Positions 24,220-35,901 of a stretch of DNA of 64,000 nucleotides are shown piece by piece. A program made the position numbers and the translations under genes. The stretch is from Capsicum annuum (taxonomy: Eukaryota > Streptophyta > Magnoliopsida > Solanales > Solanaceae), in the NCBI RefSeq assembly GCF_002878395.1, contig NC_061112.1, positions 38,585,218 through 38,649,217 on the forward strand, given 5' to 3'. Within the stretch, counting starts at the first letter, position 1; the number at the start of each line of letters is the position of its first letter. A model generated the notes under the pieces. That model was not told the DNA's origin. It saw nothing but the letters and a program-made list of their open reading frames with translations, and made no database searches.

Positions 24220-24510
24220 ATACACTTAGCTATTAAAAGTTTTCCACTTCCATACAGGCAATTCTATCTCTTGAGACGTTCCTCCAAGCCTCAAGTGTTT
24301 TACCTTAACTTGCTAACAAGCATACACTTAGCTACAATGTTTGCCACATCTCTCTTCATATTGCTCCACCAATTAATCTCTTTCAAATAATGGTACATCT
24401 TAGTCAAACCCGGATGAACTGTATAACTTGACTTATGAGCCTCAGTTATAATTCATTCTCGTAACCCATCATCATTAGGAACACATAACCTGCCTTGCTA
24501 CCTTAAGATA
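24220..24510 (-). pseudogene. Gypsy element G: integrase zinc-binding region (truncated)
   Basis: Minus-strand translation gives 'HPGLTKMYHYLKEINWWSNM' and 'KRDVANIVAKC', then 'LRLGG..QEIELPVWKW'. This is the HHCC domain and start of the integrase core of a gypsy element. Coding similarity stops near 24220, where the Athila/Tat LTR begins, so the integrase core, its C-terminus and the 3' LTR of element G are missing. Confidence 0.75.
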
Positions 24511-26080
24511 CATTCACCACCAATCCCAAAGGCCATAAACTTTTGCTATCCCACATCATCCTCAATCTAAATAAGAATAGGATCGATGCTTGTTTCTTCT
24601 TCACCTTAGCACCAAGAGATGATTTAACCACTTCTTGAACAATCACTCCCCCATCCTTTGAGTCTAAAAGATGAAGTCCTAGGTTATCCAACCAGTGAAT
24701 TTTCTTCACTGATCCTCTATTCTCATCATCCACATGAAGTAAGCTTCCCATTCACAAAATGTTAAGAGCATCAATAACTACATTAGCTTTACTTAGATTG
24801 TAGTGAAGACTCATATCATAATCCTTAATCTATTCAAGTTACTGCCTTTGCCCGAGATTTAACTCCTTCTGAGTAAAAACATACTATAGGCTCTTATGAT
24901 TAGAATAAATATCCACATGCGTCCCATAAAGATAATGGTGCCAAATTATTAGTAAAAAAACACAGCCGCCAACTGTAGATCATGAGTAGGATAATTCCTT
25001 TCATGAACCTTAAGCTACCTAGAAGTGTAGGCCACAACCTTACCATGCTGCATCAAGATGCCACCTAGTCCCACATGGGATGCATAACAAACAACCACAA
25101 TCCATTAGAACCCTCAAGCAGGGTTAAAACCAGAGAAAGAGGTCAACTTATCCTTCAATTTCTTGAAACTACCCTAACAAGCATCAGACCATAAAAACTT
25201 TACCTTTTTCTTAGTCAACTTCATCAATGGTGACAATTGATGGGAAACTATCCACAAACCTCTGATAATACCCAGTAAAACCTAAGAAGCTCCTAATAGT
25301 GGTTGGAGTTATGGGTCTAGGTCACCTCTAAATGCCTCAACTTTCAGTGGATCCACCTTGATATGATCAATAGAAACAACATGCCCAAAAAGAGTCACAA
25401 CATTCAATCAAAACTCATACTTAGAAAATTTAGAATACAACTTTTGATCCTTTATAGTTTGCAACACAATCTAAAGGTGATTGTCATAATCCTCCTCACT
25501 CTTAGAATACACAAAAATACTATCAATGAAGACAATAACAAACAAGTCCAAAAATGGCCAAAAAACCTTATTCATAAAATCTATAAAGCTGCCCGAGCAT
25601 TAGTCAATCCAAATGACATAACCAAAAACTCATAGTTACCATATCGAGTTTAGAAAGCAGTGTTGGGAATATCATCCTAATCTTCAACTGATGATATCTA
25701 GAATGAAGATCAATCTTAGAAAAATATCTAGCACCTTTAAAGCTAGTAAAAAATATCATCAATCCTAGAAAAAGGATACTTATTCTTCACTATAACCTTA
25801 TTCAACTAACCATAGTCTATACACATTACAAGAGACCCATCGTTAATTTGCATGAAAGGAATAAGAGCACCCATATAGAAATACTAGGATGAATGAAGAC
25901 CTTATTAAGGAGATCCTTTAGGTCTTTTAGTGCAGTCAAAGCCATTCTATAAGGAGGAATAGAGATAGGAGGGGTATCCGATAGAAGATCAATCCCAAAG
26001 TCTATTTATTTATCGGGAGTAATGCCAGGAAGATCCTCAGGAAACTAATTAAAAATAGGGACATATTGCAAAGAGGGAAC
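24511..26080 (-). pseudogene. Gypsy element G: reverse transcriptase and RNase H
   Basis: Minus-strand reading gives the RT entry 'VKNKYPFSRIDDIF', then 'YEFLVMSFGLTNARAAL', then the catalytic loop. That loop reads FIDSIFVYSK where the family has FIDDILVYSK, so the second catalytic Asp is Ser. RNase H and the linker before integrase follow, ending in the open frame at 24503-24751 ('MGSLLHVDDENRGSVKKIHW', then 'LGLHLLDSKDGGVIVQ'). Stops and frameshifts are frequent. The polymerase of this copy is certainly inactive. Confidence 0.8.
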
Positions 26081-26089
26081 CTTAAAATT

Positions 26090-26540
26090 TAAATCTTTAA
26101 CTCGAACCAAATGGTATATACACCATTGGAAATAAACTTTTTGCCTTTAAGATAAGAGATAAGACTCTCTTTAGGAACTAAGGAACTTCCCTCCTATTTG
26201 ATTACAGGTTTATTAGGAATATGGAAATTGACCTTTTAGGTCCTACAATCCAAATAAGCATAGCATGAATGAAAGCAATCCATCCACAAGATTACATCAA
26301 AATCTACAATGTCTAGCTCTTCCAAATTTACCAAGGTCTCCTTATGAAAGATAGACACTACACAACTCCTATAGATCTTTCTAGCCACAATAGAATTTCC
26401 CACCAAAGTAGACACAGAAAAGGGACCAGAAATAATTTTAAGACTAAAACAAAAGTGCACAACCACATAAGGAGTCACATGAGGGTAGACCCTTGATTAG
26501 TAAATAAAAGTTGTAATGTATTAGTAACAACATCAGGAGA
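26090..26540 (-). pseudogene. Gypsy element G: protease
   Basis: The 80-residue frame at 26236-26478 carries 'GPFSVSTLVGNSIVARKIYR' and 'LDIVDFDVILWMDCFHSCYA'. The latter corresponds to the conserved I-L-G-M-D-W-L core with Gly to Trp and Trp to Cys changes. The D-S-G-type active site should lie just upstream, near 26480-26520, but is not clean. It sits between gag and RT in the same orientation. Confidence 0.7.
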
Positions 26541-28060
26541 TACCTTAGATTATTGGTTGGTAGCAATAGCATAGAGACGATTCTAGCCATTACCAGTACC
26601 AGAAATAGCACTCTTTGGTGCAACAGCTAAAGATGTGGCAACCAGAACATTAATGCCCTTGTGGCAACTTTAGCTGTTGGACAGTTCCTCTATATATGTC
26701 TGATCTAATAGCAGTTGAAGCAAAAGTTCCTTCCCTCATTAAAATAACTTTAGTAAAGCTTTCCACAAAATCTACAAAGTTGATAAGGTGGGGCTGACTA
26801 AGATCCACTAGCTTGAGACTGGGAAACCTATCCCTTAGGACTACTATTAGCTTGAAATTGACAATCACTTGATGACTTAGGATATAGAGAACTAGCCATT
26901 GAATATTAATTAGAATTACCCCAATTTTTTTTCTTATTCATCTGTCTACCACCCCTTCCATAATTCTGTTGATTCGCACCTAATTGTGAATACTTGTACT
27001 TTTTGTTTTTCCTCTTTTTCATCTCTATTGGTTTATTCTTTTTACCCACTACTTGAAGCATATAAAATACAAGCATGGATATAGCTATATCATTATTCAA
27101 CATCGCACCCTAAAATTCTAATACCAAGTCATGAGACAAACTATAAGCAAACTTTCTTATTCTAGCCTTCATACTAGATACTAACTCTAGAGGATAACGA
27201 GACAACTGAAGGAACTTCAAGGAATATTCCTTCATAGTCATCCTCCCTTGCTTTAGATTTATAAACTCCTCAGTCTTGGCTTCCTTCAATGCCTAATGAA
27301 AGAAACGATCAAGAAAAGGACCAGAAATCTTCTCCCACATTACCTGCTCAGCATCATCATACATTAACTACTACCACTCCTCATAGAACTAATAAGTAAC
27401 ATCATTTACTGAATAAAAAGCAAAATCTACACCTTCTATAGCAGTAGCATGCATCACCCTAAAGATTTTCTCCATCCAATCAATGAATCCTTGAGGATCC
27501 TCCTCAACTTTAGAGACTAATAGGGTTAGGAGATTTAACCTCATAAACTTACCAACTTAAGTAACTTCAGATGAAACCATAGTAGAACCAATAATATTAG
27601 ACTGACGACACTGAGATTCCATTAATTTAGTAAGTAGATTAATAAACCGACAGAACTCCATATTTGAAATATCCCCCTAAGTGCGAATGAATGTCACTAG
27701 GCAGGAAAGGACTAGTGGTGACCAGTTAAACCCAAATTGGAGCAGCACAATCAGGAGAAGGTATACAAGGCTGGGTTCACATTCCAAATGCAAGACAAGT
27801 CCCTTCCATATTGACCTCGTGTAGAATAGTGGTTCCCAAAGTGTTTTTATGATTGTCAAATCATCATTGATGCATGATTTGTAAGTCAAACAAAGTAGGA
27901 GCTTGAAAAATTCCATGACCCCAAACTCTATAGCCCAAAATAGAATACAAGAGAGGGAAACATTCCTAAATTACATATAGCCTCCCCTTTATAAGTGTGA
28001 TGCACTACACACCCATAAAATGGACTCTACTTGACACGACTTTATGGACCCCCAAAGACC
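26541..28060 (-). pseudogene. Gypsy element G: gag with zinc knuckle
   Basis: A CCHC knuckle is readable near 26665-26710 ('CFNCY', then H, then 'RNCP'), with two in-frame stops inside it. Upstream frames include a lysine-rich linker (26906-27103) and capsid-like fragments. Gag begins somewhere near 27900-28000, just after the primer site at 28070-28082. All frames are short, and the gene is dead. Confidence 0.65.
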
Positions 28061-28069
28061 ATGAACCTA

Positions 28070-28082
28070 TGATCTAATACCA
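28070..28082 (-). other. Primer binding site of element G
   Basis: The minus strand reads TGGTATTAGATC, resembling the iMet tRNA complement TGGTATCAGAGC. It lies four bases after the LTR terminus ...GTAATGACA. Confidence 0.7.
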
Positions 28083-28086
28083 TGCT

Positions 28087-30083
28087 TGTCATTACCTGAC
28101 CCCGGGACTAGTCGTGATGGGTATTTCATGTCCACAAAGGACCGAAAACTATCCACTTAGCCTAGAAAACTAGAACACAATATAATAATAGGAGATAACC
28201 AAATATCTAAGCAAGATCTATAAGGTAAGGAAAAAGGATGGTAGGAGTCCAAAACAATAATTATTCTCACACTATGTCCACAAATTACTCTAAATCAAAA
28301 TACAAACGTTAGGTTGGGACATTCCCTTAACCTTGACAAAAAAAGGGATCAAAAATATTAAATAAAATGGATGGTATTTTTGCAATCCTAAGGAACACAG
28401 TGAAATGTATGGCTACCAAAAGATAGAGGCTCACTACTTCAACACAACTTGAAAGGCATGCTAATCCACCAAGCGCTATACTAGGGTAAAAGAGGTGTCT
28501 TTGGACCCTATTTTTTTAAATAATGTTGCATCCTAGGATGGTTACTGGGGTGAACGCTAGCATGTAACTAAGGAAAGGAGTAAAATAATGCCAAGTAAAA
28601 ATTAGTCCAAAAACCATATGCACATATTCATGTGCATATATATAGCATGTGATTAAAACCATTAACATGGACTGTGTAGCTCTAACCATCCTAAGAGCAC
28701 GCACTGATGATATGGGTTCAGCTTCTCCTACTGAAAGGGTCCCAGCACGTGTTAGCCACATGAACTAGGAATATTCGATTAGGGGTCGTGAAATTCAACA
28801 ACCCCATTCATTAAAATATATATATAAAGTGTGATCGATGCACACGATCACCAAGTGCCCTATGCCAGCAAACATGGCTTCCAGTATCGGTCCTACTAGG
28901 ACCTCTACCTTCCACGACGAGCTACACAACCCCCCTTAAGCCTAAATTAAAACATTTTAACATAACACATCTAATAAACAAAGAAGATATACATTAAGGC
29001 ACTTACCAAATGGTATCATCATACCAATTGAACTCGCAAGTCAATTCCATTATGCCATTCCAAACTAATTACCAATTAGACTCAAAAGTTCTACTGTAGA
29101 AACCTATCAATGGCTACCAAGGATTTTCATAATGATTTAAAACCAAACCATCACCATCAAGGCCTTCCAAAACCATTTTTATCTATTTTTACCAATAATA
29201 CAATGCACTAGTTTAGAAAAGTAAACAAAATATTATAAATTTCCATATTTCAAAACCAATTATATATGTAGGTTGAGGTTAATAACAATTCCAAACTAAA
29301 AACCATAATTTTAGGGGAATTTACTACCCCCTCCCCTTCCACTATACCCATGCACAATTTTAATTCATGACCATGAGATAAAACATGAATGATAATTCCA
29401 AAACCATGTGAAAACCAACCAAATAGTAATTATTCAAAACCCTCAACCCATCAGTCAAAACCCAATAATTAAATTAAAAAAAACATGATTAAACACATGC
29501 CTTTATGAAAAACCATTTAGGTAAGAGATACATGCCTGAAAGCATAAAGAGATTTGAGGAGGAGACTATAATTTGAACCCTAGGTGCTTAATACTTAGAA
29601 ACCTTAGCTTTGTTCTTGACTTGGTAATTTGAGATATAAAAGAGTAGTTTGTGTTTTGATAAGTGGTGAAGATACGTTCCATTCAATGTTTTAAGTTAGG
29701 GGGTTTCAAGTGTAAAGAGAAGGAAATGACCAAAGTGCCCTTAAATAAAAGTACAAAAAAAAACCTCCCAGTTGCTATAAGTTAGGTGATAACTCATAAT
29801 GAATAGATATGAGTAATTTCTTGGACTTGTTTCCTAAGTAGAGAGCTTAGGGACCTTCATCAGTATGGTTATGAATCACACACTACGACTCGTGACTAGA
29901 CCTTATGACTATTGAGGTCCAAGTGATAACCATAACAGAAACAATGAATTATCTTACTAGTTGGACCATGACTGACACTATACGACTCATACTGAGTGAT
30001 TAGTACTTGTCATATGAGTAGTTCACTAAACAGTGATGCGAAAAGTCAGGAAATTTTCATAGACCAAGGCCTGGGGTATTACA
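28087..30083 (-). repeat. 5' LTR of gypsy element G (LTR family A)
   Basis: In element orientation it opens TGTAATACCCCAGGCC and closes AGGTAATGACA, with the primer site following. 2.0 kb. It matches LTR A1 throughout in reverse orientation. An AT/TATG tract near 28610-28640 marks the site where A1 and A2 carry long microsatellites. It abuts Athila/Tat sequence at 30084 on its right. Confidence 0.8.
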
Positions 30084-32640
30084 TGAAAATTAGCAATTGT
30101 CTTAGTTTTAGTTTTGCTATAAGATTTTATGAGTGCTAATCACTTGATCTCATCTTTATAATTTACAGGGACTGGTTAGTAAATCAAGTAAGCTGGAAAG
30201 GGATACGGAGCTGGTTGAGAAATATCCTAAACTTGAGCAACACTTACACTAGTTGAGGGAAGAAATAATACTTTTCTATCGAATATCTCAAATTCTGCAA
30301 GTGAAAGCTATTCCTGCACCTATGCTAAAGATCTACCAACCCACAGGACAATACTCAAAGTTCCAATCCCACTGTCAACTAATGTTACCTCTGCTATCCT
30401 TATACAATAACCCAAAGGTAGATTTTAGCTTAAATAGAATAGGGTGCAACTTTTGGGCAACAGTGGGAAGTTTGCTAGATTTTTACATAAGGTTCCACAG
30501 GTTCACATGTAGAATTTCTTAGAGAAAAGTGACACGTTCATTCCCTTTGGAGTCTCCATAGAATATATGAGGTTCATACTCTTCTTCTTTTCATTTTTTG
30601 GGGAAGGAAAAAAGTGGTTGAACGTTGAGCCAATAGGTTCTGACACTACACGAGATGATCCAGCGAAGAAGTTCCTCATCTATTTCTTCCCATTCGGCAA
30701 GACTGGGATGTTACATAGTGAGATAATGAGCTTTAATTAAAAGTCGGAAGAGAGCTTATATCATGCTTTAGAGAGGTTTATATCTTTATTTAGGTACTTC
30801 CCACACCACCAACAATCTAATGAGATATTAGCTCATGCCTTTGTTGAAAAACTTGACCATAATATCAAAATTTTGTTAAATTTAGTTGTGGGTAGTCAAG
30901 AACTAGTGAAAACATATGATGAGATCTATATCTTGTTGAATTATGAAAGGGAATCCTTACTAGTATATTAATATATTCGTAGGTGTAGTGAAGAATTCTA
31001 TAGGGATGATAGAATTTGATAGTGTCATAACCTTAGCCATCCAACTATCAACTTTTCTAAATTAGATGATGAAATTAGTTAGCAAATTGAGGGTGAACCA
31101 GCCTCAGGCTCAAGTGAATGCAATTAAGCAGACCTAAACTTTGGTGTGAGATTTATGGTAGCAGTTGTAACTCTACGAACTTGTGTGGAGTAAATTTGAA
31201 GTCCATAAATATTGTGGGAAATTCAAAGAAGCCAAATTATGGTAATTCCTACAGTCTCAACTGGCAATCTTAGCCCCATAATCCATTAGATAATAATAAG
31301 ACTTAGTAATTTCAGTAGTAGTAAAACACATAATATTGAGGATACATTAAAGAATATCCTAGCCAAATAAAAATATATGGATGGTGAGATAAAAAATCAA
31401 TAGCTTGCTTAGAAGAACTTAAAGTTGCAATTGTGGCAGCAAGTACAGATGTAGAACATTAGACCCAAGGTGCATTGCCAGGTGACATAGAAAATCCTAA
31501 ACAGTTTATGCAATAATCCTGAGGGTGGTAACATCTTATTAACAAACCTATTGATAAAAATAAGAAAGTTTAACAATATTTAGTCCCATAACAAGTTAAG
31601 GAGAAGCAAAGTGAAGTTAAAGATGCAGAAAAGTTGGGGAAATATGAGTGCCCAAAAGGAATCGTGCTGAGCATGTAACTAAAAAAATACCATTCCCTTG
31701 AAGGCTCAGAAAGTCTAAGGAGGATGAATGTTTGAAGATGTTCTTTCACACGTTTAGAGAACTTCACATTAATCTTTCTTTGTTAGATGATTTTTAGGGC
31801 ATGCCCAATTATGCTAAGTACTTGAAGGTTGTGGTGACTAATTAGAAAAAACTATGAGATATTGAGATGGTGGCACAAACCAAGGTGTGAAGTTTAGTTG
31901 TACTGCGAAATATTCCTAAGGAATTGAAACACCCAGTGAGTTTCCCTCCCAAACCAAATAGGTGATAATGTTGTGGTCCATGCCTTGAGTGATTTAGGGC
32001 AAGTATAAAGTTGATGTCCCTATTAGTGTTTAATGTTCTTTGTTTAGAGAAGCTGATTCCATGTCTGTAATGCTCCAAATGGCAGAAAAACTAGATTTTA
32101 GTCCAAAAGAATCATTAAGGATGGATTTATTAAGGTTGGTATATTTATTATCATTATTGACTTTATTATTCGTGATTATGATATAGATAAAAGGGTACTG
32201 ATCATATTTGGATATCCATTCTTGGCGACGAGAGAGCATTGATTAATGTTAGAGGGGACACTCTTAAAATGAGATTGGACGATAACTAAGCGGTCTTCAA
32301 AGACTAAAGACCACTAAATCCACCCGCACATTATAAGGACTTATGCAAGATCACAACTATGGAAGTTGATGGGTGTGGGTTGGTGGAGTCTCAACCACTA
32401 ATGTTCTCTTCAGATAGTTTTATAGAGTCGTCCAAGCCCTCAATTAAAAATAAAAGGGTGGAGCTAAAATAAGAGCCTAAAAAGAATATTGTTGATAAAG
32501 ATTAAGATATTTAGAGTACACACTAGAGAGGTCATAAAAAGTAAGAAAATGTCATGTTAGTAGGAGGAAAAAGATAAGGAAACATGGTTGATATATATGA
32601 CGTAGATCGTGCAGAAATACTAAATCAGGTGCTTCTTAGG
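30084..32640 (+). pseudogene. Athila/Tat-type element: gag and protease
   Basis: Near 30570-30960 one frame gives 'FFGEGKKWLNVEPIGSDTT', 'KKFLIYFFPFGKTGMLHSEI', 'SEESLYHALERFISLFRYFP' and 'KTYDEIYILLNYERES', the retrotransposon gag domain of the Athila/Tat clade. Near 31155-31290 a decayed zinc-knuckle segment ('CEIYGSS', then 'LCG') and a 'NYGNSYSLNW' stretch follow. Near 31800-32270 protease-type sequence appears ('MPNYAKYLKVV', 'ASIKLMSLLVF', then 'IIFGYPFLATRE'). The tail ends 'NMVDIYDVDRAEILNQVLLR' and a stop just before the LINE. Stops occur throughout. RT and integrase are absent, because the 3' non-coding region resumes at 34166. Confidence 0.75.
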
Positions 32641-32654
32641 TGATAACCCAAGTT

Positions 32655-32676
32655 AACAACAACAACAACAACAAAC
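32655..32676 (-). repeat. (GTT)n 3' tail of the RTE LINE
   Basis: Six or seven AAC units on the plus strand, at the 3' end of the LINE. Confidence 0.9.
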
Positions 32677-33012
32677 CCAGTGTATTCCCACTTAGTGGGG
32701 TCTGGGGGGGTAAGATGTACGCAGTCCATACCTCTGATGAAGTAGAAAGGCTATTTCCGAAAGACCCCCGGCTCAAGTCACGAGATATCACACAAACACA
32801 TAGTACAGCACAGAAGCAGATGACATAACATAGATACGGCACCCGTAAGGAATATAAAACAGAGTAAAGCAGGAATGCAGGAATATAAAGCAGAGGAAAG
32901 CACACAGATTCGTAATAACCATGGAACACGGAACACGAAACACTAAATACGGAATCATAACAGGAATACACCCCCACCAATTAATTCCCTACACTAGCGA
33001 CCCGAACTGGCC

Positions 33013-34163
33013 CTAATCCTCTGCCGTAATTCGCATCTTCCAGACCTTCCTATCTAGGGTCATGTCCTCGGTGAGCTGTAACTGTTCCATGTCCCGCCTA
33101 ATCACCTCACCCCAGTACTTCTTTGGTCTACCCCTTCCCCGTCTAAAACCATCCAACGCTAGCCTCTCACACCTACGGACCGGGGCATCCATGCCCCTCC
33201 TCTCACGTGTCCGAACCATCTCAATCGTGCTTCCCGCATCTTACACTCCACTGAAGTCACACCAACCTTCTCCCGGATAGTCTCATTTCGAACTCTATCC
33301 CCTCGGGTCAGTCCACACATCCAGCGCAACATCCGCATTTCTGCCACCTTCATTTTTTGGATGTGGGAGTTCTTAACTGGCCAACACTCCGCTCCATACA
33401 GCAAGGCCGGACGGACTACCACCCTATAGAATTTGCCTTTAATCTTGGGCGGCACCTTCTTATCACACAGCACCCCCGATGCGAGTTTCCACTTCATCCA
33501 TCCCGCCCCAATACGGTGCGAGACATCCTCGTCAATCTCACCGTTACTCTGGATCACGGACCCGAGATACTTGAACTTATCCCTCTTCCCTACCTCCTGT
33601 GCTTCTAGCGTCACTCCTACCTCATTCTCCCGCCTCACGTCATTAAACTTACATTCCACATACTCTGTCTTGGTTCTGCTCACCCTGAACCCTTTAGACT
33701 CCAGAGTTTGCCTCCACAACTCTAATTTGTCATTCACACCCCCTCGAGTCTCATCTATCAGGACTACATCGTCTGCAAAAAGCATACACCACGGCACCTC
33801 CCCTTGGATACGCCGCGTCAACACATCTATTACTAACGCAAACAAAAAGGGACTAAGAGTAGAGCCCTGATGCAATCCTGTCAGGACAGTGAAATGCTCT
33901 GAGTCTCCTCCCGCTGTCCTCACCTGGGTTTTCGCTCCCTCATACATATCCTTAATTACTCTGATATATGCCTGCGGTACTCCACTCACCTCCAAGCATC
34001 TCCAAAGCACTTCCCTGGGGACTTTGTCGTACGCCTTTTCCAGGTCGATGAACACCATGTGCAGATCCTTCTTCCTCTCCCTATACTGCTCCACCAACCT
34101 CCGTACCAGGTGGATTGCCTCCGTCGTCGAGCGGCCGGGCATAAATCCGAACTGGTTTTCCGT
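33013..34163 (-). pseudogene. RTE LINE reverse transcriptase (C-terminal two-thirds, one frameshift)
   Basis: The 327-residue frame at 33159-34142 begins inside the RT finger ('[11 protein letters not shown]' is readable just upstream in frame). It carries motif A at residues 31-39 (FIDLEKAYD, catalytic Asp33), motif B at 88-98 ([11 protein letters not shown]) and motif C at 122-125 (FADD). All catalytic aspartates are intact. The thumb and C-terminal block follow ('[19 protein letters not shown]', '[13 protein letters not shown]'). At the 'WFGHV' motif one base is missing relative to the copy at 60321-61407, shifting the end into the frame at 33013-33219 ('[18 protein letters not shown]'). 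The endonuclease half is absent through 5' truncation, so it cannot move by itself. The first Met of the long frame is probably not a real start. Confidence 0.88.
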
Positions 34164-34165
34164 AC

Positions 34166-35901
34166 TGGGTAAATTATTTTTGTACTTTAGTTTTTATTTC
34201 ATATAGTATTTGTTTTTGTTGGATCAAAAGCTAATGGGATCATTAATATTTAATGATGTGACTAGCTAATCTTAGAGGCCATATAGAGTATTTATGTCTC
34301 TACTTTTGAGTATACTTTAGGGATAACGTGTATCTTAAGCATGGGGTTGGGAAAATTCCCATGGTTTGGGTAAAGTGTTGCTATGGTATTTTAATTCTTT
34401 GTTGTTTACTAGGTTTGAATAAATTTTGAACAAAATTACAAAAAAAATTCTGTTTTTTGTATAGTCTTTGTTGGTGTTAGTTTATTTGGTGCATACTTGA
34501 CCCACCCCATGTTCTTTTCGATTCTTTTCCATAAGGGCGCTCTTGAACCGAGTATCCTCTTTAATTTTTTGGAGTAAACTTTAAAATTTTTGTTTTAGTA
34601 ATAAATGAGATTCTCTTGCTAGTTACTATGTGTTATTAGATGATGCAAGTGGGTTTGTTTGAAAAAGCATGTTGATTGCGTTGAATGACTACTTTTCATA
34701 CTCTTACGCTCATGTTTATGACTCTTGAGAAATGTTGTCTTAATGCTGAATTCATGACGTTACTAGGTTTAGAGTATATAATGATTCAACTTGATTTGAG
34801 CATGTACAATGTGTGATGTGAGGTTCTTGTTATATTTATTATTGCATAATGATGTCTTGGATTTGCCTGGAATATTTGTAAAGTAAAATAAAGAGTGTGT
34901 CTTTAAAAGATGATATAGGTACTTCTTTGATAAGCATGTTTCATATCTCTTTTATCTACCCTTGTGCAAACTATTAGTTATCCTCCTTAATCTTTTAGAT
35001 TATATTCATTTTAGCCTCATGAGTAGCCTAATCCCTTCTTTGTTTAAGAATAATTTGATCCAAAGCTCTTAAGTCCATTAGTTGAATAATTATTATGGTT
35101 AAGTAGTATATAATGGAAGAAGAAAAAGGTGAAAATGAATCCCCAATGTAGTAGCTAGTAGTGTTGAAAAAGTTATGTTTTATGGGTGGGAGTAATGTAA
35201 AGAACAAAAAGATAAGTAGGAAAAAATTAATTATGTATTGATAGAGAATACTTCCTCCTCAATATATGTGAACTAGCATAATTTGAAGGGGTAAATCAAA
35301 AGAGATACGTAAATGTAGAAGGTGTGAGATTTTGGTTGTTTAGAGAAGATGCTAATGTATAATGTGATGTCTTAAAGTGCTTAGGGAAGAGAGTAACTAT
35401 AGCTGGCCACAATAGTTCCTACCCATCCATTTCAACCCTTAAAGTCCTATTTGATCTTAAGCCTTAACATTTTGATATTAGTAGAGAACTATACTAACAA
35501 AAAGCCTATGGGTCATCTTGTGTGACATGAGAATTCATTGTGAGAGTGAGCGTAATTTGATTTTTATTCCCATTCTAGTGGTAAATTGATATAGGTGAGT
35601 GAATATGTGTAACTCTCTTATAATGAGGCACATATTTGATGATATTTAGCTGACTTATATTAGTTGATAATATGCATGAGTTTTCTAGCTTGGCGGTTCA
35701 ATTCTTGAGGTTGGGATGTTTTGAAGTAGTGCTGATGAGCTTTCAAGTATATGTAGCATGCTTAGTGTAAAACTTGCTATGTGCATAGTCAATGTAGTGC
35801 TACTTGAATGTCTTGCTTATAGTAGTAATGTTTGAGCATTCCTTGATTATGGTGCTTAAGGTAAAGAATTCTTCGAATAATAACAAGCTTTAAGTGTGGG
35901 G
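34166..35901 (+). mobile_element. 3' non-coding region and purine tract of the Athila/Tat-type element
   Basis: AT-rich sequence with no reading frame resumes the host element after the LINE. It contains 'gcatggggttggg' near 34335 and ends 'caagctttaagtgtgggg', the purine tract (35893-35901) directly before the LTR start. This matches the layout seen in reverse at 11762-12870. Confidence 0.65.

Larger units (their letters stand above)
32655..34165 (-). mobile_element. RTE-type LINE, 5'-truncated, young-looking
   Basis: The element runs leftward from mid-RT at about 34165 to a (GTT)n tail at 32655-32676, the short-repeat 3' end typical of RTE LINEs. Its 3' untranslated part contains the conserved 'tggggtctgg', 'gtacgcagtccatacc' words also present, diverged, in the copy at 60321-61407. 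It is clearly more GC-rich and CpG-rich than its surroundings and keeps a nearly intact ORF, which suggests recent insertion. It interrupts the Athila/Tat element. Clear target-site duplications were not found. Confidence 0.85.

Noticed and set aside
32636..32980. Minus-strand 114-residue ORF
   Set aside because: It lies in the 3' untranslated part and tail of the LINE and has no domain features.
33433..33870. Plus-strand 145-residue ORF (and neighbours 33062-33280, 33357-33608, 33889-34206)
   Set aside because: All are antisense to the LINE reverse transcriptase, which has clear catalytic motifs on the minus strand.
32640..34180. Target-site duplication around the young LINE
   Set aside because: 'ggtgataa' on the left and 'gggtaaatt' on the right look similar at a glance but do not form a convincing direct repeat.
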